Of a DNA stretch of 56,843 bases, positions 25,827 to 34,529 are shown piece by piece (position 1 is the first letter of the stretch; each line of letters starts with the position of its first letter). The stretch covers positions 1 through 56,843 of the forward strand of contig JAGGUP010000117.1 of NCBI GenBank assembly GCA_021158405.1, read 5' to 3'. Both the position numbers and the translations under genes were made by a program. The notes beneath the pieces were generated by a model. It was not told the origin of the DNA, made no database searches, and saw only the letters and a list, made by a program, of their open reading frames with translations. The stretch is from Bacteroidales bacterium (GTDB lineage: Bacteria > Bacteroidota > Bacteroidia > Bacteroidales > UBA12170).

Positions 25827-27674
25827 TTATTTCTCCTCTAATATTTTATTAAAATTATCCATTAGTTCGATCGATGTAAAAGGTAAACCCATTACTTTGT
25901 TGTATTGTAAATAAGTAAATTCAGGAAACATTGATCTAAGATAGTTTACAAATTGACCGTTATTTAATTCAGCAACTAAAATTTTCTTGAATTTTTTAAA
26001 TACATCTTTAGTATTAGCCGGTAATGGCTTGATATAGTTGAAGTGCACAAAGCTGATGCTTTTTCCTTCTTTTTGCATATCATGAGCCGCTGTTAAAAGG
26101 TGACCATAAGTTCCGCCCCATCCAACAACTAATAAATCGCCTTCGTCTTCACCAATGATTTCCAGATCAGGAACATCAGCAATAATGCGTGCTACTTTTT
26201 CTTCACGAAGATCCGTCATCACTTGGTGATTTTCTGGAACATAAGAAACAGCACCTGTTTTGTCCATCTTTTCTAATCCACCAATGCGGTGTTCTAAACC
26301 TGGTGTTCCTGGAATAGCCCATTCACGAACAAGATTTTCTTCGTTACGTAAATAAGGCATATAATTTTCAGTTCCTTCTTTTGCAATAGGAGCTTTAATT
26401 TCTGGATAATCTTCCATATTTGGAATTTTCCAAGGCTGTGTTCCATTTGCTAAAAAGCCATCGGTCAATAAGACTACAGGAGTCATATGTTCTAAAGCAA
26501 TTTTACCTGCTTGAAATGCATAATGGAAACAGTTTGAAGGAGTACTTGCAGCAATAACAGCCACAGGGCTTTCACCGTTTCGACCATAAAGTGCTTGTAA
26601 TAAGTCGGATTGTTCTGTTTTTGTTGGTAATCCTGTCGATGGTCCACCCCTTTGAACATTTACGATTACTAAGGGAAGTTCAGTGATAACAGCTAAGCCA
26701 ATAGCTTCACCTTTTAAAGCCAAACCAGGCCCCGAAGTTGTAGTAACAGCAAGGTTACCGGCAAAACTAGCGCCGATAGCTGAAGTAACACCTCCAATTT
26801 CATCTTCGGCTTGGAAAGTTTTAACACCAAAGTTTTTTAACTTGGCTAGTTCATGCAAAATATCTGTTGCCGGTGTAATAGGATAAGATCCACAGAACAA
26901 AGGTAAACTTGATTTTTCAGATGCAGCAACTAAGCCCCATGCAGTAGCTGTATTTCCATTAATATTTCTATAGGTTCCTTTTGAAATTTCTTCAGCAGCA
27001 ACTTTATAAGGAGTTAATTCTTGCACATTATAGCCGTAATTATAACCGGCTTTTAAAACCTTTTTGTTGGCCTCAATAACAGCAGGGACTTTCTTAAACT
27101 TCGTTTCAATGAATTTTTCTGTAAAAGTCAATTCACGGTTAAACAAATAATAACACATCCCTAAAGCAAACATATTTTTGCTTCGAAGAATGGTTTTATT
27201 GTCCATTCCGGTATCTTTTAAAGTTTCTTGTGTCATCGAAGAAATTGGCGCTGAAATAATATTAAAGCCTCCAAGATTGTCTTCTTTAATCGGATCATCT
27301 GTTTTATAACCCGCCTTTTCTAGATTTTTTGCTGTAAAGGCATCCTTATCTAAAATAATGCTTCCGCCTAGTTTTGTCCATTTAGCATTTGCTTTTAAGG
27401 CTGCAGGATTCATGGCTACCAAAACATCGGCATAATCCCCAGGGGTGTTAATGTCGTGGCCAAAATGAACCTGAAATCCGGAAACTCCACCAACAGTGCC
27501 TTGAGGGGCTCTGATTTCTGCCGGATAATCAGGAAAAGTAGAAATACCATTTCCCATAAAAGCAGAGGTGTCGGAGAATAAAGTTCCAGTCAATTGCATG
27601 CCATCACCCGAGTCGCCGGAAAATCGAATTACAACGTGATCGAGTTCAATAACTTTATCTATTTTATTCGTCAT
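25827..27674 (-). CDS. korA: 2-oxoacid (2-oxoglutarate):ferredoxin oxidoreductase, fused gamma-alpha subunit
   Basis: A 615-residue subunit in which the gamma domain is fused in front of the alpha domain. Residues about 10-190 form the gamma (POR/KOR catalytic) domain with IRFSGDSGDGMQLTG and TFPDYPAEIRAPQGTVGG. The alpha domain follows with GSYPITPATDILHELAKL, FQAEDEIGGVTSAIGASFAG, TTSGPGLALKGEAIGLAV and RGGPSTGLPTKTEQSDLL. The C-terminal domain contains VVGWGGTYGHL. This fused layout is the usual form in Bacteroidota. A -7 element TACATTTG lies 25 bp upstream, in the 200-bp divergent region shared with the ferredoxin gene. Confidence 0.92.
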   Translation of the reverse strand: MTNKIDKVIELDHVVIRFSGDSGDGMQLTGTLFSDTSAFMGNGISTFPDYPAEIRAPQGTVGGVSGFQVHFGHDINTPGDYADVLVAMNPAALKANAKWTKLGGSIILDKDAFTAKNLEKAGYKTDDPIKEDNLGGFNIISAPISSMTQETLKDTGMDNKTILRSKNMFALGMCYYLFNRELTFTEKFIETKFKKVPAVIEANKKVLKAGYNYGYNVQELTPYKVAAEEISKGTYRNINGNTATAWGLVAASEKSSLPLFCGSYPITPATDILHELAKLKNFGVKTFQAEDEIGGVTSAIGASFAGNLAVTTTSGPGLALKGEAIGLAVITELPLVIVNVQRGGPSTGLPTKTEQSDLLQALYGRNGESPVAVIAASTPSNCFHYAFQAGKIALEHMTPVVLLTDGFLANGTQPWKIPNMEDYPEIKAPIAKEGTENYMPYLRNEENLVREWAIPGTPGLEHRIGGLEKMDKTGAVSYVPENHQVMTDLREEKVARIIADVPDLEIIGEDEGDLLVVGWGGTYGHLLTAAHDMQKEGKSISFVHFNYIKPLPANTKDVFKKFKKILVAELNNGQFVNYLRSMFPEFTYLQYNKVMGLPFTSIELMDNFNKILEEK

Positions 27675-27698
27675 TAGAATTTAGTTTTTTTGATAGCG

Positions 27699-27706
27699 CA
27701 AATGTA
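27699..27706 (-). promoter_or_regulatory. Promoter -7 element TACATTTG of korAB
   Basis: On the minus strand TACATTTG matches TAnnTTTG and lies 25 bp before the korA ATG. No clear -33 was identified. Confidence 0.5.
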
Positions 27707-27799
27707 AATGTATTTTTACTTTAATCGCCTAATATTCACCTATCAATTTCTTAATTTAGAAAGAGTATAAATCTTTTTATTTCTAATTATTTATAGGTA

Positions 27800-27827
27800 T
27801 TGGAATTGTAAATTATTTATACATTTG
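27800..27827 (+). promoter_or_regulatory. Promoter of the ferredoxin gene (TTG-N17-TACATTTG)
   Basis: TTG at 27800-27802 and TACATTTG at 27820-27827 fit the Bacteroidota -33/-7 pattern with a slightly short spacer. The -7 element is identical in sequence to the divergent one of korAB. The predicted leader before the ATG at 27871 is about 40 nt. Confidence 0.55.
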
Positions 27828-27870
27828 CACAAAGAAATTGAATTTATTTAATACGTTAAAATTTATTGTT

Positions 27871-28038
27871 ATGGCTTATGTAATTAATGACGATTGTGTT
27901 GCTTGTGGTGTCTGTATAGACGAATGTCCTGTTGAAGCAATTTCTGAAGGAGATATCTATAAAATTGATGCAGATATCTGCACAGATTGTGGTTCTTGTG
28001 CTGATGTTTGCCCAACCGAAGCAATCCATCCTGAATAA
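27871..28038 (+). CDS. 2[4Fe-4S] ferredoxin
   Basis: A 55-residue ferredoxin with two complete CxxCxxCxxxCP motifs: Cys9, 12, 15, 19 (CVACGVCIDECP) and Cys37, 40, 43, 47 (CTDCGSCADVCP). The length and the start MAYVINDDC are standard for clostridial-type ferredoxins. The frame is open 11 codons further upstream, but MAYVINDD is the expected start and sits behind a good promoter. It is divergent from korAB and is a plausible electron acceptor for that enzyme. Confidence 0.95.
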   Translation: MAYVINDDCVACGVCIDECPVEAISEGDIYKIDADICTDCGSCADVCPTEAIHPE

Positions 28039-28059
28039 TACAAAAATTCTCATGGAATG

Positions 28060-28093
28060 AAAAAGCTGTTGAATTTGTTCAATGGCTTTTTTT
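28060..28093 (+). terminator. Intrinsic terminator of the ferredoxin gene
   Basis: A 14-bp stem with two wobble pairs (28060-28073 with 28078-28091, AAAAAGC paired to GCTTTTT) has a TTTG loop and a run of seven T. It lies 21 bp after the stop codon. Confidence 0.85.
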
Positions 28094-28198
28094 ATTGCCA
28101 ATTTGAAATACGTTTAACTGCTAAACCATTACGCTTGCTAAATAGTTTCTTACGTTCGTCAAAATATTTGTTGTAGTATCTTTAGAAATTATACTTTC

Positions 28199-28286
28199 GT
28201 GGGAGATAATGAAGAACACAAGTTTATATTGTGTTTTTTTGAATTTCTCCTCTATAAAAAGCAAGTCTCCCAAACTTGCTTTTTTT
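28199..28286 (+). promoter_or_regulatory. Tandem terminator-like hairpins in the leader of the MobA-like gene (possible attenuator)
   Basis: Two hairpins with T-tracts stand in a row before the gene. The first is AACACAA/TTGTGTT (28215-28221 with 28229-28235) followed by T to 28240. The second is AAAAAGCAAGT/ACTTGCTTTTT (28256-28266 with 28274-28284) followed by T. Upstream, TGGGAGA (28200-28206) is exactly complementary to TCTCCCA (28266-28272), which forms the loop of the second hairpin. Such pairing could make a pseudoknot or a competing structure. A -7-like TATCTTTA lies upstream near 28168-28177. Ligand, if any, is unknown. Confidence 0.4.
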
Positions 28287-28326
28287 CTTTTTAGCATTCA
28301 TTCTTTCCTTATTTTTGAACCGGTTT

Positions 28327-28905
28327 ATGATTGATGTTATTCTTCTAATTTCCGGTAGCTCAAAAAGGATGGGCAAAGAGAAGGCTTTATTGCCGTTTTC
28401 GAACAGCAAGAGCTTTGTAAATTATTTAATAGATATTTATTCCCAGATGAATGATTCAACGCTTATTGTTGTCTTAAATAGAGAAAATGAAGATAAAATT
28501 AAATTCGAAATAGGAAAAAGGAAGAAACCCATATTGTTTTTAATCAATCCGGAACCGGAAAAGGGAAGATTCTCTTCTATTAAAATAGGTTTAGATCATA
28601 TTCAGAAAGGAAGAGGCGCATTTATTCAAAATATCGACAATCCTTTTATCACCAAAGAGCTTATTGCTGAAATGCAAAAACGATATCAAGTAAATGCTTT
28701 TCTAGTCCCCCAATACAATGGGAAAAATGGACATCCCTTGCTTTTGGGAGCCGATCTGGTGAGGGAGTTAAAAGAAAGTAAGGATTCAATTCATGATCTA
28801 AAAAGCTTTCTTGATAGTAAAGAAAAGCAAATTGTTAAAACAAAAGGGCAAGGTGTTTTGGCCAATATCAATAGCCCGGAAGACTATCAATACTGGTTTT
28901 CTTAA
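28327..28905 (+). CDS. MobA/MocA-like nucleotidyltransferase
   Basis: This 192-residue protein begins with the GT-A nucleotidyltransferase signature LLISGSSKRMGKEKALLPF, the form seen in molybdenum-cofactor cytidylyl- or guanylyltransferases and other MobA-like enzymes. Further motifs are NIDNPFITKELI, where MobA proteins have a metal-binding Asp, and NGKNGHPLLLG, a typical MocA-like GHP motif. The frame is open 17 codons upstream, but that extension would be translated from terminator sequence; the ATG at 28327 gives the correct family N-terminus. The substrate could be a molybdopterin or another phosphorylated compound; no molybdoenzyme genes are nearby. It converges with dsbD, 20 bp apart. 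Confidence 0.8.
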   Translation: MIDVILLISGSSKRMGKEKALLPFSNSKSFVNYLIDIYSQMNDSTLIVVLNRENEDKIKFEIGKRKKPILFLINPEPEKGRFSSIKIGLDHIQKGRGAFIQNIDNPFITKELIAEMQKRYQVNAFLVPQYNGKNGHPLLLGADLVRELKESKDSIHDLKSFLDSKEKQIVKTKGQGVLANINSPEDYQYWFS

Positions 28906-28925
28906 ATGGAGAGTGAGTGGAATCT

Positions 28926-30950
28926 TTAACGCTTTAGCTGCACGGTTTTCCCGTTTTTGAAATTTTCTATTCCTGCATCTAAAAATGTAACGAAGTTATC
29001 TACGTTTAAATCATACGCTTTTGGTTGCATCAACATTTCTCCATCAGGACTTAGTAAAACATAAAAAGGTTGAGCATTTGTGTTGAATTTACTTATTTGA
29101 AAATCAGCAAATTTATTTCCTACAGTCTTTTTTATTTTCCCATCATATTTTGAGGTAATCCAATCTGTTTTGGGGAGTCTGGTTTTATCGTCAACATACA
29201 ATGCGGTGATAATAAAATTACTTTTTAATCGACTTAAAACTTTAGGATCTGCCCAGACATTGGCTTCCATCTCACGGCAATTGACACATCCATGGCCTGT
29301 AAAATCGATAAAGAGCGGTTTGTTTTGTTCTTTGGCGCAAGCAAGTGCTTGCTCGTAATCAAAATAGCCTTCCAAACCATGGGGAAGGTGTAAGAAATCA
29401 TGATATTTTGGTGTTTCGCAGAGTTCTTTATTTTCATTTATACCAGATTCAAAATTGGCCGTTTTTAGTTCATTACGAATAGATTGATTGATATCAAAAT
29501 CTTGTGTGTGCATAGGAGGGATATATCCCGATAATGCTTTTAATGGAGCTCCCCAGAGTCCGGGAATCATATAAACCACAAAAGAGAAGGTGATGATTGA
29601 CAGGATTAATCGGGGAACACTCACAAAAGGAACATCACTATCGTGGGCAAATTTTATTTTTCCTAAGAGATAGAAACCCATTAAAGCAAAAATAACAATC
29701 CATAATGCCAAGTATATTTCGCGGTCGAGTAGACCCCAATGATATGTTTGATCGGCTATGCTAAGGAATTTTAATCCAAGAGCCAATTCTAAGAAACCTA
29801 AAACAACTTTTACGGAATTTAGCCAGCCTCCCGATTTTGGTAACTTGTTTAACCATTGAGGAAAAAAAGCAAATAAAGTAAAAGGCATAGCAAAAGCCAA
29901 TGAAAATCCCAACATGCCAATAATTGGTTTTAAAATTTGCCCTCCTGCTGATTCAACTAAGATAGTCCCAACTATTGGTCCGGTACAAGAAAAGGAAACC
30001 AGAACAAGCGTAAAAGCCATAAAAATAGAGCCTAGAATTCCGCCTCGATCTTCGTGTGCAGTTGATTTATTTACTAACCAATGAGGCATTATTATTTCAA
30101 ACATCCCAAAAAAGGAAGCAGCAAAAATCATAAATATAAAGAAGAACAAAAGATTGGGCAACCAGTGTGTACTTAGCCAGTTGGCAATTCCGGGGCCAGC
30201 TACAACGGCTAATACAGAGCCGATAAAAACATAAATAGCAACGATGGAAATGCCATAAACAATAGCTTGCATTCGTCCTTTTGCTTTATTCTCGCTATCT
30301 TTCATAAAGAAGGACACGGTCATTGGAATCATTGGAAAAACACAAGGAGTTAATATGGCAGCTAATCCAAATAAGAAGGCTACAAAGAAAAAACCTATGA
30401 GTGTTTCACTGCTTTGACTTTCATCTGCATTGTCGATTGAAATAATATTAGATTCGCTAATAGCATTTGATGCCTCATTAAATTTAAAACTAAATTCTTC
30501 ATCCGAAGGAGGGAGGCATTGTGTGTCGTCGCAACTCATAAAGTTGATAAATCCTTTAATCTCAATTGGATCAGTTGATAGTAGTTTTATGCGTTGGACA
30601 AAAGTAGCTTCGTGTGAAAAATACTTTAATACCATGTCGAAATTTGCATCATATTCCGAAATAGATTCTGTTTCGCTTACTTCGCCTATACGCTCATAAC
30701 CAACAATGCTGTCAAAATTAAAAGTAGTAGCTGGTGGAGCCATCGGAATATCTTGTGAATACAAGTGCCAAGGATCTTCAATATTAGCTTTGAAAATTAA
30801 TTCTACTTCGTCTTCGCTTATTTGATTGCTGCTCATTTGCCATAAAACGGGAGTATATACTTGGGCAAAAAGCTTGCTTACAATTAAAAGGCTAAAAATA
30901 AATAGGCTTAAAATGATTTTGGAACGAATGGATTTTTCTTTTTTATTCAT
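28926..30950 (-). CDS. dsbD: Thiol:disulfide interchange protein DsbD
   Basis: A 674-residue inner-membrane protein with all three DsbD domains. After a signal segment (about 10-29) comes the periplasmic N-domain with CDDTQCLPP (about 134-142). The membrane domain of about eight helices follows, with the two redox cysteines in AILTPCVFPMIPMT and SCTGPIVGTIL. The C-terminal thioredoxin-like domain has active site CVNC at 555-558. DsbD carries electrons from cytosolic thioredoxin to periplasmic disulfide reductants, including those of cytochrome c maturation. No partner genes are adjacent. Confidence 0.93.
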   Translation of the reverse strand: MNKKEKSIRSKIILSLFIFSLLIVSKLFAQVYTPVLWQMSSNQISEDEVELIFKANIEDPWHLYSQDIPMAPPATTFNFDSIVGYERIGEVSETESISEYDANFDMVLKYFSHEATFVQRIKLLSTDPIEIKGFINFMSCDDTQCLPPSDEEFSFKFNEASNAISESNIISIDNADESQSSETLIGFFFVAFLFGLAAILTPCVFPMIPMTVSFFMKDSENKAKGRMQAIVYGISIVAIYVFIGSVLAVVAGPGIANWLSTHWLPNLLFFFIFMIFAASFFGMFEIIMPHWLVNKSTAHEDRGGILGSIFMAFTLVLVSFSCTGPIVGTILVESAGGQILKPIIGMLGFSLAFAMPFTLFAFFPQWLNKLPKSGGWLNSVKVVLGFLELALGLKFLSIADQTYHWGLLDREIYLALWIVIFALMGFYLLGKIKFAHDSDVPFVSVPRLILSIITFSFVVYMIPGLWGAPLKALSGYIPPMHTQDFDINQSIRNELKTANFESGINENKELCETPKYHDFLHLPHGLEGYFDYEQALACAKEQNKPLFIDFTGHGCVNCREMEANVWADPKVLSRLKSNFIITALYVDDKTRLPKTDWITSKYDGKIKKTVGNKFADFQISKFNTNAQPFYVLLSPDGEMLMQPKAYDLNVDNFVTFLDAGIENFKNGKTVQLKR

Positions 30951-31057
30951 TGTATTTTTGGGGTTTAATAAAAAGAGGCTTTTATGGGTTTAGTTTGAGG
31001 CGGTAAAAATAATTATATTCAGCTAATTAAAAATTATTTATAAGTAATAAACTTTGT

Positions 31058-31065
31058 TAATTTTG
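31058..31065 (+). promoter_or_regulatory. Promoter -7 element TAATTTTG of udk
   Basis: TAATTTTG matches TAnnTTTG and lies 37 bp before the udk ATG; the -33 region is unclear. Confidence 0.4.
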
Positions 31066-31102
31066 TTTTTTTGAATAAAGTAAAGAAACTAAAATTTCCA
31101 TT

Positions 31103-31726
31103 ATGTTGATTATTGGTATAGCTGGGGGGTCTGGATCGGGCAAAACAACAGTAGTAAAAAAAATCATTGAATTACTACCCAAAAATTCAGTTACGGTCAT
31201 CCCACAGGATGCTTATTATAAGGATAATGGGCATTTATCGGCAGAAGAACGTGCAAAAATAAATTTTGATCATCCTTCTTCCATTGAGTTTACTCTTTTA
31301 AATCAGCATATTGATGAGCTCAGGCGAAATAATCCAATCGAAATGCCCATTTATTCGTATTTGACTTGTTCAAGAGCAAAAGAAACTGTAAAAATAGCAG
31401 TACATGAAGTTGTCATTATCGAAGGAATTTTGGTCTTAACCAATAAAAGACTTCGTGATAAAATGGATATTAAAGTTTTTGTTGATGCCGAACCCGATGA
31501 CCGATTGATGCGAGTCATTCGTCGGGATATGGAAGAAAGAGGGAGAGCTTACAATAAAACGCTCGAACATTATACAAAATGGGTAAAACCGATGCATCAA
31601 CTTTTTATAGAACCAACCAAACGTTTTGCGGACATTATTGTTCCTCAAGGAGGTGCTAATATTGTAGCTATTGATTTGGTGGCAACTAAAATCCATCAAA
31701 CAATGGCCGAAAAAAATAAAAAATGA
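31103..31726 (+). CDS. udk: Uridine kinase
   Basis: A 207-residue P-loop kinase. The P-loop is IAGGSGSGKTT (about 6-16), followed by VIPQDAYYKD, NFDHPSSIEF, PIYSYLTCSR and the base-binding and lid segments VFVDAEPDDRLMRVIRRDMEERGR and PMHQLFIEPTKRFADIIVPQGG. All are standard for uridine/cytidine kinase, which phosphorylates uridine and cytidine in pyrimidine salvage. YSYLTCSR replaces the more common YDFxxHTR. It has its own promoter and is divergent from dsbD. Confidence 0.93.
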   Translation: MLIIGIAGGSGSGKTTVVKKIIELLPKNSVTVIPQDAYYKDNGHLSAEERAKINFDHPSSIEFTLLNQHIDELRRNNPIEMPIYSYLTCSRAKETVKIAVHEVVIIEGILVLTNKRLRDKMDIKVFVDAEPDDRLMRVIRRDMEERGRAYNKTLEHYTKWVKPMHQLFIEPTKRFADIIVPQGGANIVAIDLVATKIHQTMAEKNKK

Positions 31727-31730
31727 TTGG

Positions 31731-31892
31731 CTACAAGCGCTGATAATAGTAAAAGCTGAGAAAACCAACCGGCGGACTTAATAACAATCCGATTAAAATA
31801 ATTTTAGAACTGAATTGTGGCAACGTTTCTGATTTCCATACGAGCAACGCGAAGGAAGCTACATAGGCTATTATTAGAATATCAATTAGCAT
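31731..31892 (-). CDS. Small two-helix membrane protein
   Basis: A 53-codon frame encodes a hydrophobic protein: helix one at about residues 3-19 (LIDILIIAYVASFALLVW), a short polar loop WKSETLPQFSSK, helix two at about 31-50 (ILIGLLLSPPVGFLSFYYY), and a tail QRL. It is too short for most automatic calls. Two things support it: a -7 element TACATTTG on the same strand 29 bp before the ATG (31921-31928), and a coherent hydrophobic pattern. The frame ends 4 bp from the udk stop, convergent. Family and function are not recognised; the cyclase gene that ends upstream on the same strand is a separate unit. Confidence 0.55.
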   Translation of the reverse strand: MLIDILIIAYVASFALLVWKSETLPQFSSKIILIGLLLSPPVGFLSFYYYQRL

Positions 31893-31920
31893 TTTTTTGA
31901 TTTTTAATCTATTGATAATT

Positions 31921-31928
31921 CAAATGTA
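31921..31928 (-). promoter_or_regulatory. Promoter -7 element TACATTTG before the small membrane protein
   Basis: On the minus strand TACATTTG matches TAnnTTTG and gives a short leader before the ATG at 31892. No clear -33 is visible. Confidence 0.4.
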
Positions 31929-32042
31929 ATAAACTTCGGCTTCGACGGATTGGGAAATGTACTAATGTAGAGGTTTATTGAGCAAGCGTAATGAAATTAA
32001 GGATAAGCGTAAATATTTATAAGTTTAATATCCGGTAAATGT

Positions 32043-34109
32043 CTATTTAAAAAGAAGGACTTCTACTCCGTCCCAATCTTCCGGAATACCATGTTTGATG
32101 TTTTTATTGCATCTTTCTATATACAAATGAATAGCTTTATCGGCAGGATTAATTTGTTTGAGGCTAATAAAAAGAGAGACCGCTTTTTCGAAAAACTTAT
32201 TACGATACAACTCAATAGCCTTATTAAATTGTTCTTTAGTTTCTAGTTTTAATTTTCGTTGGGCTGCTTTTTCTCCGTCTAATATTTCAAAAATATTTAC
32301 GGACGATTTTCTTCCTTTTACTTTTACAATATCGAGAAAGCGAAAATTGTATTGGAGAGGATTTTCTATTTTTATTAGGGTATCCTGACTTATAATTATA
32401 GGTGCTCCATATAATTTTGTCAAGCCTTCGAGACGTGAAGCCAGATTGACATGATCAGAGATAACAGTGCCTTCTATTCGGCTCCTGCCGCCAACTATTC
32501 CGAGCATCAAATCGCCTGTATGGATGCCAATTCCACTGTCTATTGCCTGTTTGCCATTCATGGCAAGGTCTTCATTAAACTCTTCTAATTTTGCACGCAT
32601 CTCAATGGCTGCATTTATTGCATCGTTCACAGAAAGACTATAAAGTGCCATAATGGAATCGCCAATGTATTTGTCGATAAAACCATTGTTACGCATAACG
32701 ACCGGTTCCATATAACCTAGATAATGATTGATAAAATCGAAGTTTTCTTTGGGAGTGAAATTTTCTGAAAGCTCTGTGAAAGCACGTATGTCTGAAAACA
32801 TAACCGTCATTTCTCGCTGTATTTGATCTCCCAATTTAATGTCTGTAATTTTCTGCTTTCCTAAAAATTCGAGGAATTGTTTTGGTACAAATCGAAAATA
32901 GGAAATGCTGAGCTGGTTTATGCTATCAATATGGTCTTTTATTCGTTGAGCCATAATATTAAAACCCTCGCTAAGTTCTCCAATTTCATCATTTGTGCGG
33001 ACGAGACTAAAGTTAGCATCTCCTTCTCCTTCTCCGGTTTTATGAATATTGTAAAGCAATTCTTTCACCGGATAAACGATGTCCAGTGTCGTCCACCTAA
33101 CAAAAGCAAAAATATAAACCAAGGAAACAAATACACTTGTACCAATTCCAACAAGCATCATATAGGTGTTTAAGGAGTTGATATAAATGGTATTTCCCAA
33201 CGAAATGTTTTCTGTTAATTGGGCGTAGGAACCGTATAAAATGCTTCGAATTTCATCTGTAACCGTTGGAATATTTAAATCTTCAAAACTGGTTACGCTC
33301 AATACAATATAAAAAATAACAATACTTAAAGGGAGTAAAGTGGTCATTCCACTAGCAATCCACAAGCGGTCTCTAATTTTCCCTACACTCTTTTTAAAGA
33401 TCCGTTTGCGTAGCTCCATATTGTTGTAAATTATTTCTAAGTAGAAAAGATGAACACGGTGCTTGGTCCAATAATAAACAAACAATATGGTGAGCATGGC
33501 CGAAAGAAGACTTACGTAAAAATAATTCTGAAGCATGCTAAAGTCAAGGTCATTATTAATTTTTCCGAAGTAAAGAGCCCAAGCCGTATAAGCCAAACTT
33601 ATAATTAATGGAATCGCAAATAGAACAGTATGAATTAAGGGTGTTTTTAAAAGCCATTTTCGACAATGATTTTCCAGTTTTTGGGTAACGAATAACTTTT
33701 TTCTTCGCCTGTTGAAAAATCGTTTAAAAGGAATGCTAAATAGGGCTAAGATTACCAAACTGACTAAGAAAGTATCCAGTAAATAGTCGAAACTTGTACC
33801 AATACGACTGGGTGGTTTAGCTTTTTTCTCTGTTTCTTGTACAGCAGTATTATTTTCGAATAAATTCGTGATTAACACATCGTGGGTATCAAATTCTTTC
33901 GCTGATTGTTGTTGTGCTTGTTCATTTTGCGATAGATTAACCTTCAATAAGCTGTCTGTTTGTGTTAATTCAGCCTCGCTATTGATCCTTAATAATTCAG
34001 GCATTTTTTGCACCCACATAAAACCGGCAAAAGGAATCACCAAAAAGAAGTAAAGCAATGCGGATGAAATAAAAATGCGTAAGCTTATATATTTTGGTAC
34101 TTTTTTCAT
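32043..34109 (-). CDS. Membrane-bound class III adenylate/guanylate cyclase with HAMP domain
   Basis: This 688-residue protein starts with a helix (about 12-32). A periplasmic stretch of about 75 residues follows, then five further helices to about residue 340. Next is a HAMP domain (VYPVKELLYNIHKTGEGEGDA to FNIMAQRIKDHI, about 342-400). The class III cyclase domain spans about 430-610: VMFSDIRAFTELSE and FIDKYIGDSIMALY carry the two metal aspartates and the substrate lysine, and VNLASRLEGL has the catalytic Asn and Arg. A short TPR-like helical tail ends the protein (FNKAIELYRNKFFEKAVSLF). All catalytic residues appear present, so it is probably active. The signal it senses is unknown. The Crp-like protein in this window lacks cAMP-binding residues, so it is not an obvious receptor. 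Confidence 0.88.
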   Translation of the reverse strand: MKKVPKYISLRIFISSALLYFFLVIPFAGFMWVQKMPELLRINSEAELTQTDSLLKVNLSQNEQAQQQSAKEFDTHDVLITNLFENNTAVQETEKKAKPPSRIGTSFDYLLDTFLVSLVILALFSIPFKRFFNRRRKKLFVTQKLENHCRKWLLKTPLIHTVLFAIPLIISLAYTAWALYFGKINNDLDFSMLQNYFYVSLLSAMLTILFVYYWTKHRVHLFYLEIIYNNMELRKRIFKKSVGKIRDRLWIASGMTTLLPLSIVIFYIVLSVTSFEDLNIPTVTDEIRSILYGSYAQLTENISLGNTIYINSLNTYMMLVGIGTSVFVSLVYIFAFVRWTTLDIVYPVKELLYNIHKTGEGEGDANFSLVRTNDEIGELSEGFNIMAQRIKDHIDSINQLSISYFRFVPKQFLEFLGKQKITDIKLGDQIQREMTVMFSDIRAFTELSENFTPKENFDFINHYLGYMEPVVMRNNGFIDKYIGDSIMALYSLSVNDAINAAIEMRAKLEEFNEDLAMNGKQAIDSGIGIHTGDLMLGIVGGRSRIEGTVISDHVNLASRLEGLTKLYGAPIIISQDTLIKIENPLQYNFRFLDIVKVKGRKSSVNIFEILDGEKAAQRKLKLETKEQFNKAIELYRNKFFEKAVSLFISLKQINPADKAIHLYIERCNKNIKHGIPEDWDGVEVLLFK

Positions 34110-34225
34110 TGCAGGTTTTGGATGTTTTTTAGATGCGTAAAAAATATAGATGTTACGAATTTACAGAAAAAAGTGTTTACTGCCACATTTCTTATTCTAT
34201 GAATCTAGATTTGTTTTAGTTACAA

Positions 34226-34256
34226 TTTGTGTTTTATGTAAAATTTCCTATATTTG
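34226..34256 (+). promoter_or_regulatory. Promoter TTTG-N19-TATATTTG
   Basis: TTTG at 34226-34229 and TATATTTG at 34249-34256, with a 19-bp spacer, are a full match to the Bacteroidota -33/-7 pattern. Transcription would start near 34260 and produce a leader of about 320 nt that includes the whole 163-bp palindrome before the SprB-repeat gene at 34584. Confidence 0.6.
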
Positions 34257-34366
34257 GTTGGTATTTAAGTATTACTTTCACATTACTATCGGGGAGAAAA
34301 AAGTTATTTTAAAATATAAAGCTGTTTTTTTATTTGGGAGATAGAAAAACCGACAGCATTATTGAT

Positions 34367-34529
34367 GAACTTGTTTAAAGTAAAACAGCAAAACTGCGAG
34401 CGAACCCTTGGTGCCATTGACTTCAGCTATTTTTGATTCCGTAGCTAAGGCTATGCAATAAAAAATGAGATTCGTCACTGGACACCAATGGTTTACTCTC
34501 GAAATCACGCTTTAACTTTAAACAAGTTC
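34367..34529. repeat. 163-bp imperfect palindrome (MITE- or REP-like hairpin element)
   Basis: The ends are exact inverted repeats GAACTTGTTTAAAGT/ACTTTAAACAAGTTC (34367-34381 with 34515-34529). The complementarity continues imperfectly inward for about 60 bp: TTGGTG near 34409 with CACCAA near 34484, then ATTTTT with AAAAAT. It closes in a central hairpin TAGC-TAAG-GCTA (34442-34453). The symmetry centre and the loop coincide, so the whole element folds into one long hairpin. There is no transposase and no coding frame. No second copy is seen in this window. Confidence 0.65.

Noticed and set aside
28209-28334. A 41-codon frame (MKNTSLYCVF...) behind a GGGAGA-like sequence, as a leader peptide of the MobA-like gene
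   Set aside because: It runs straight through two terminator hairpins with T-tracts, and its Phe/Ser-rich sequence is what such DNA would encode by chance. No regulatory codon run is visible.
32043-34109. A cAMP signalling pair formed by the class III cyclase and the Crp/Fnr-type regulator
   Set aside because: The regulator lacks the Arg of the cAMP-binding cassette and lies 8 kb away in another operon, so a direct link is not supported.
34150-34344. A 64-codon frame upstream of the SprB-repeat gene
   Set aside because: It overlaps the promoter, has an odd composition (Lys, Phe, Tyr, Leu) and resembles no known protein.
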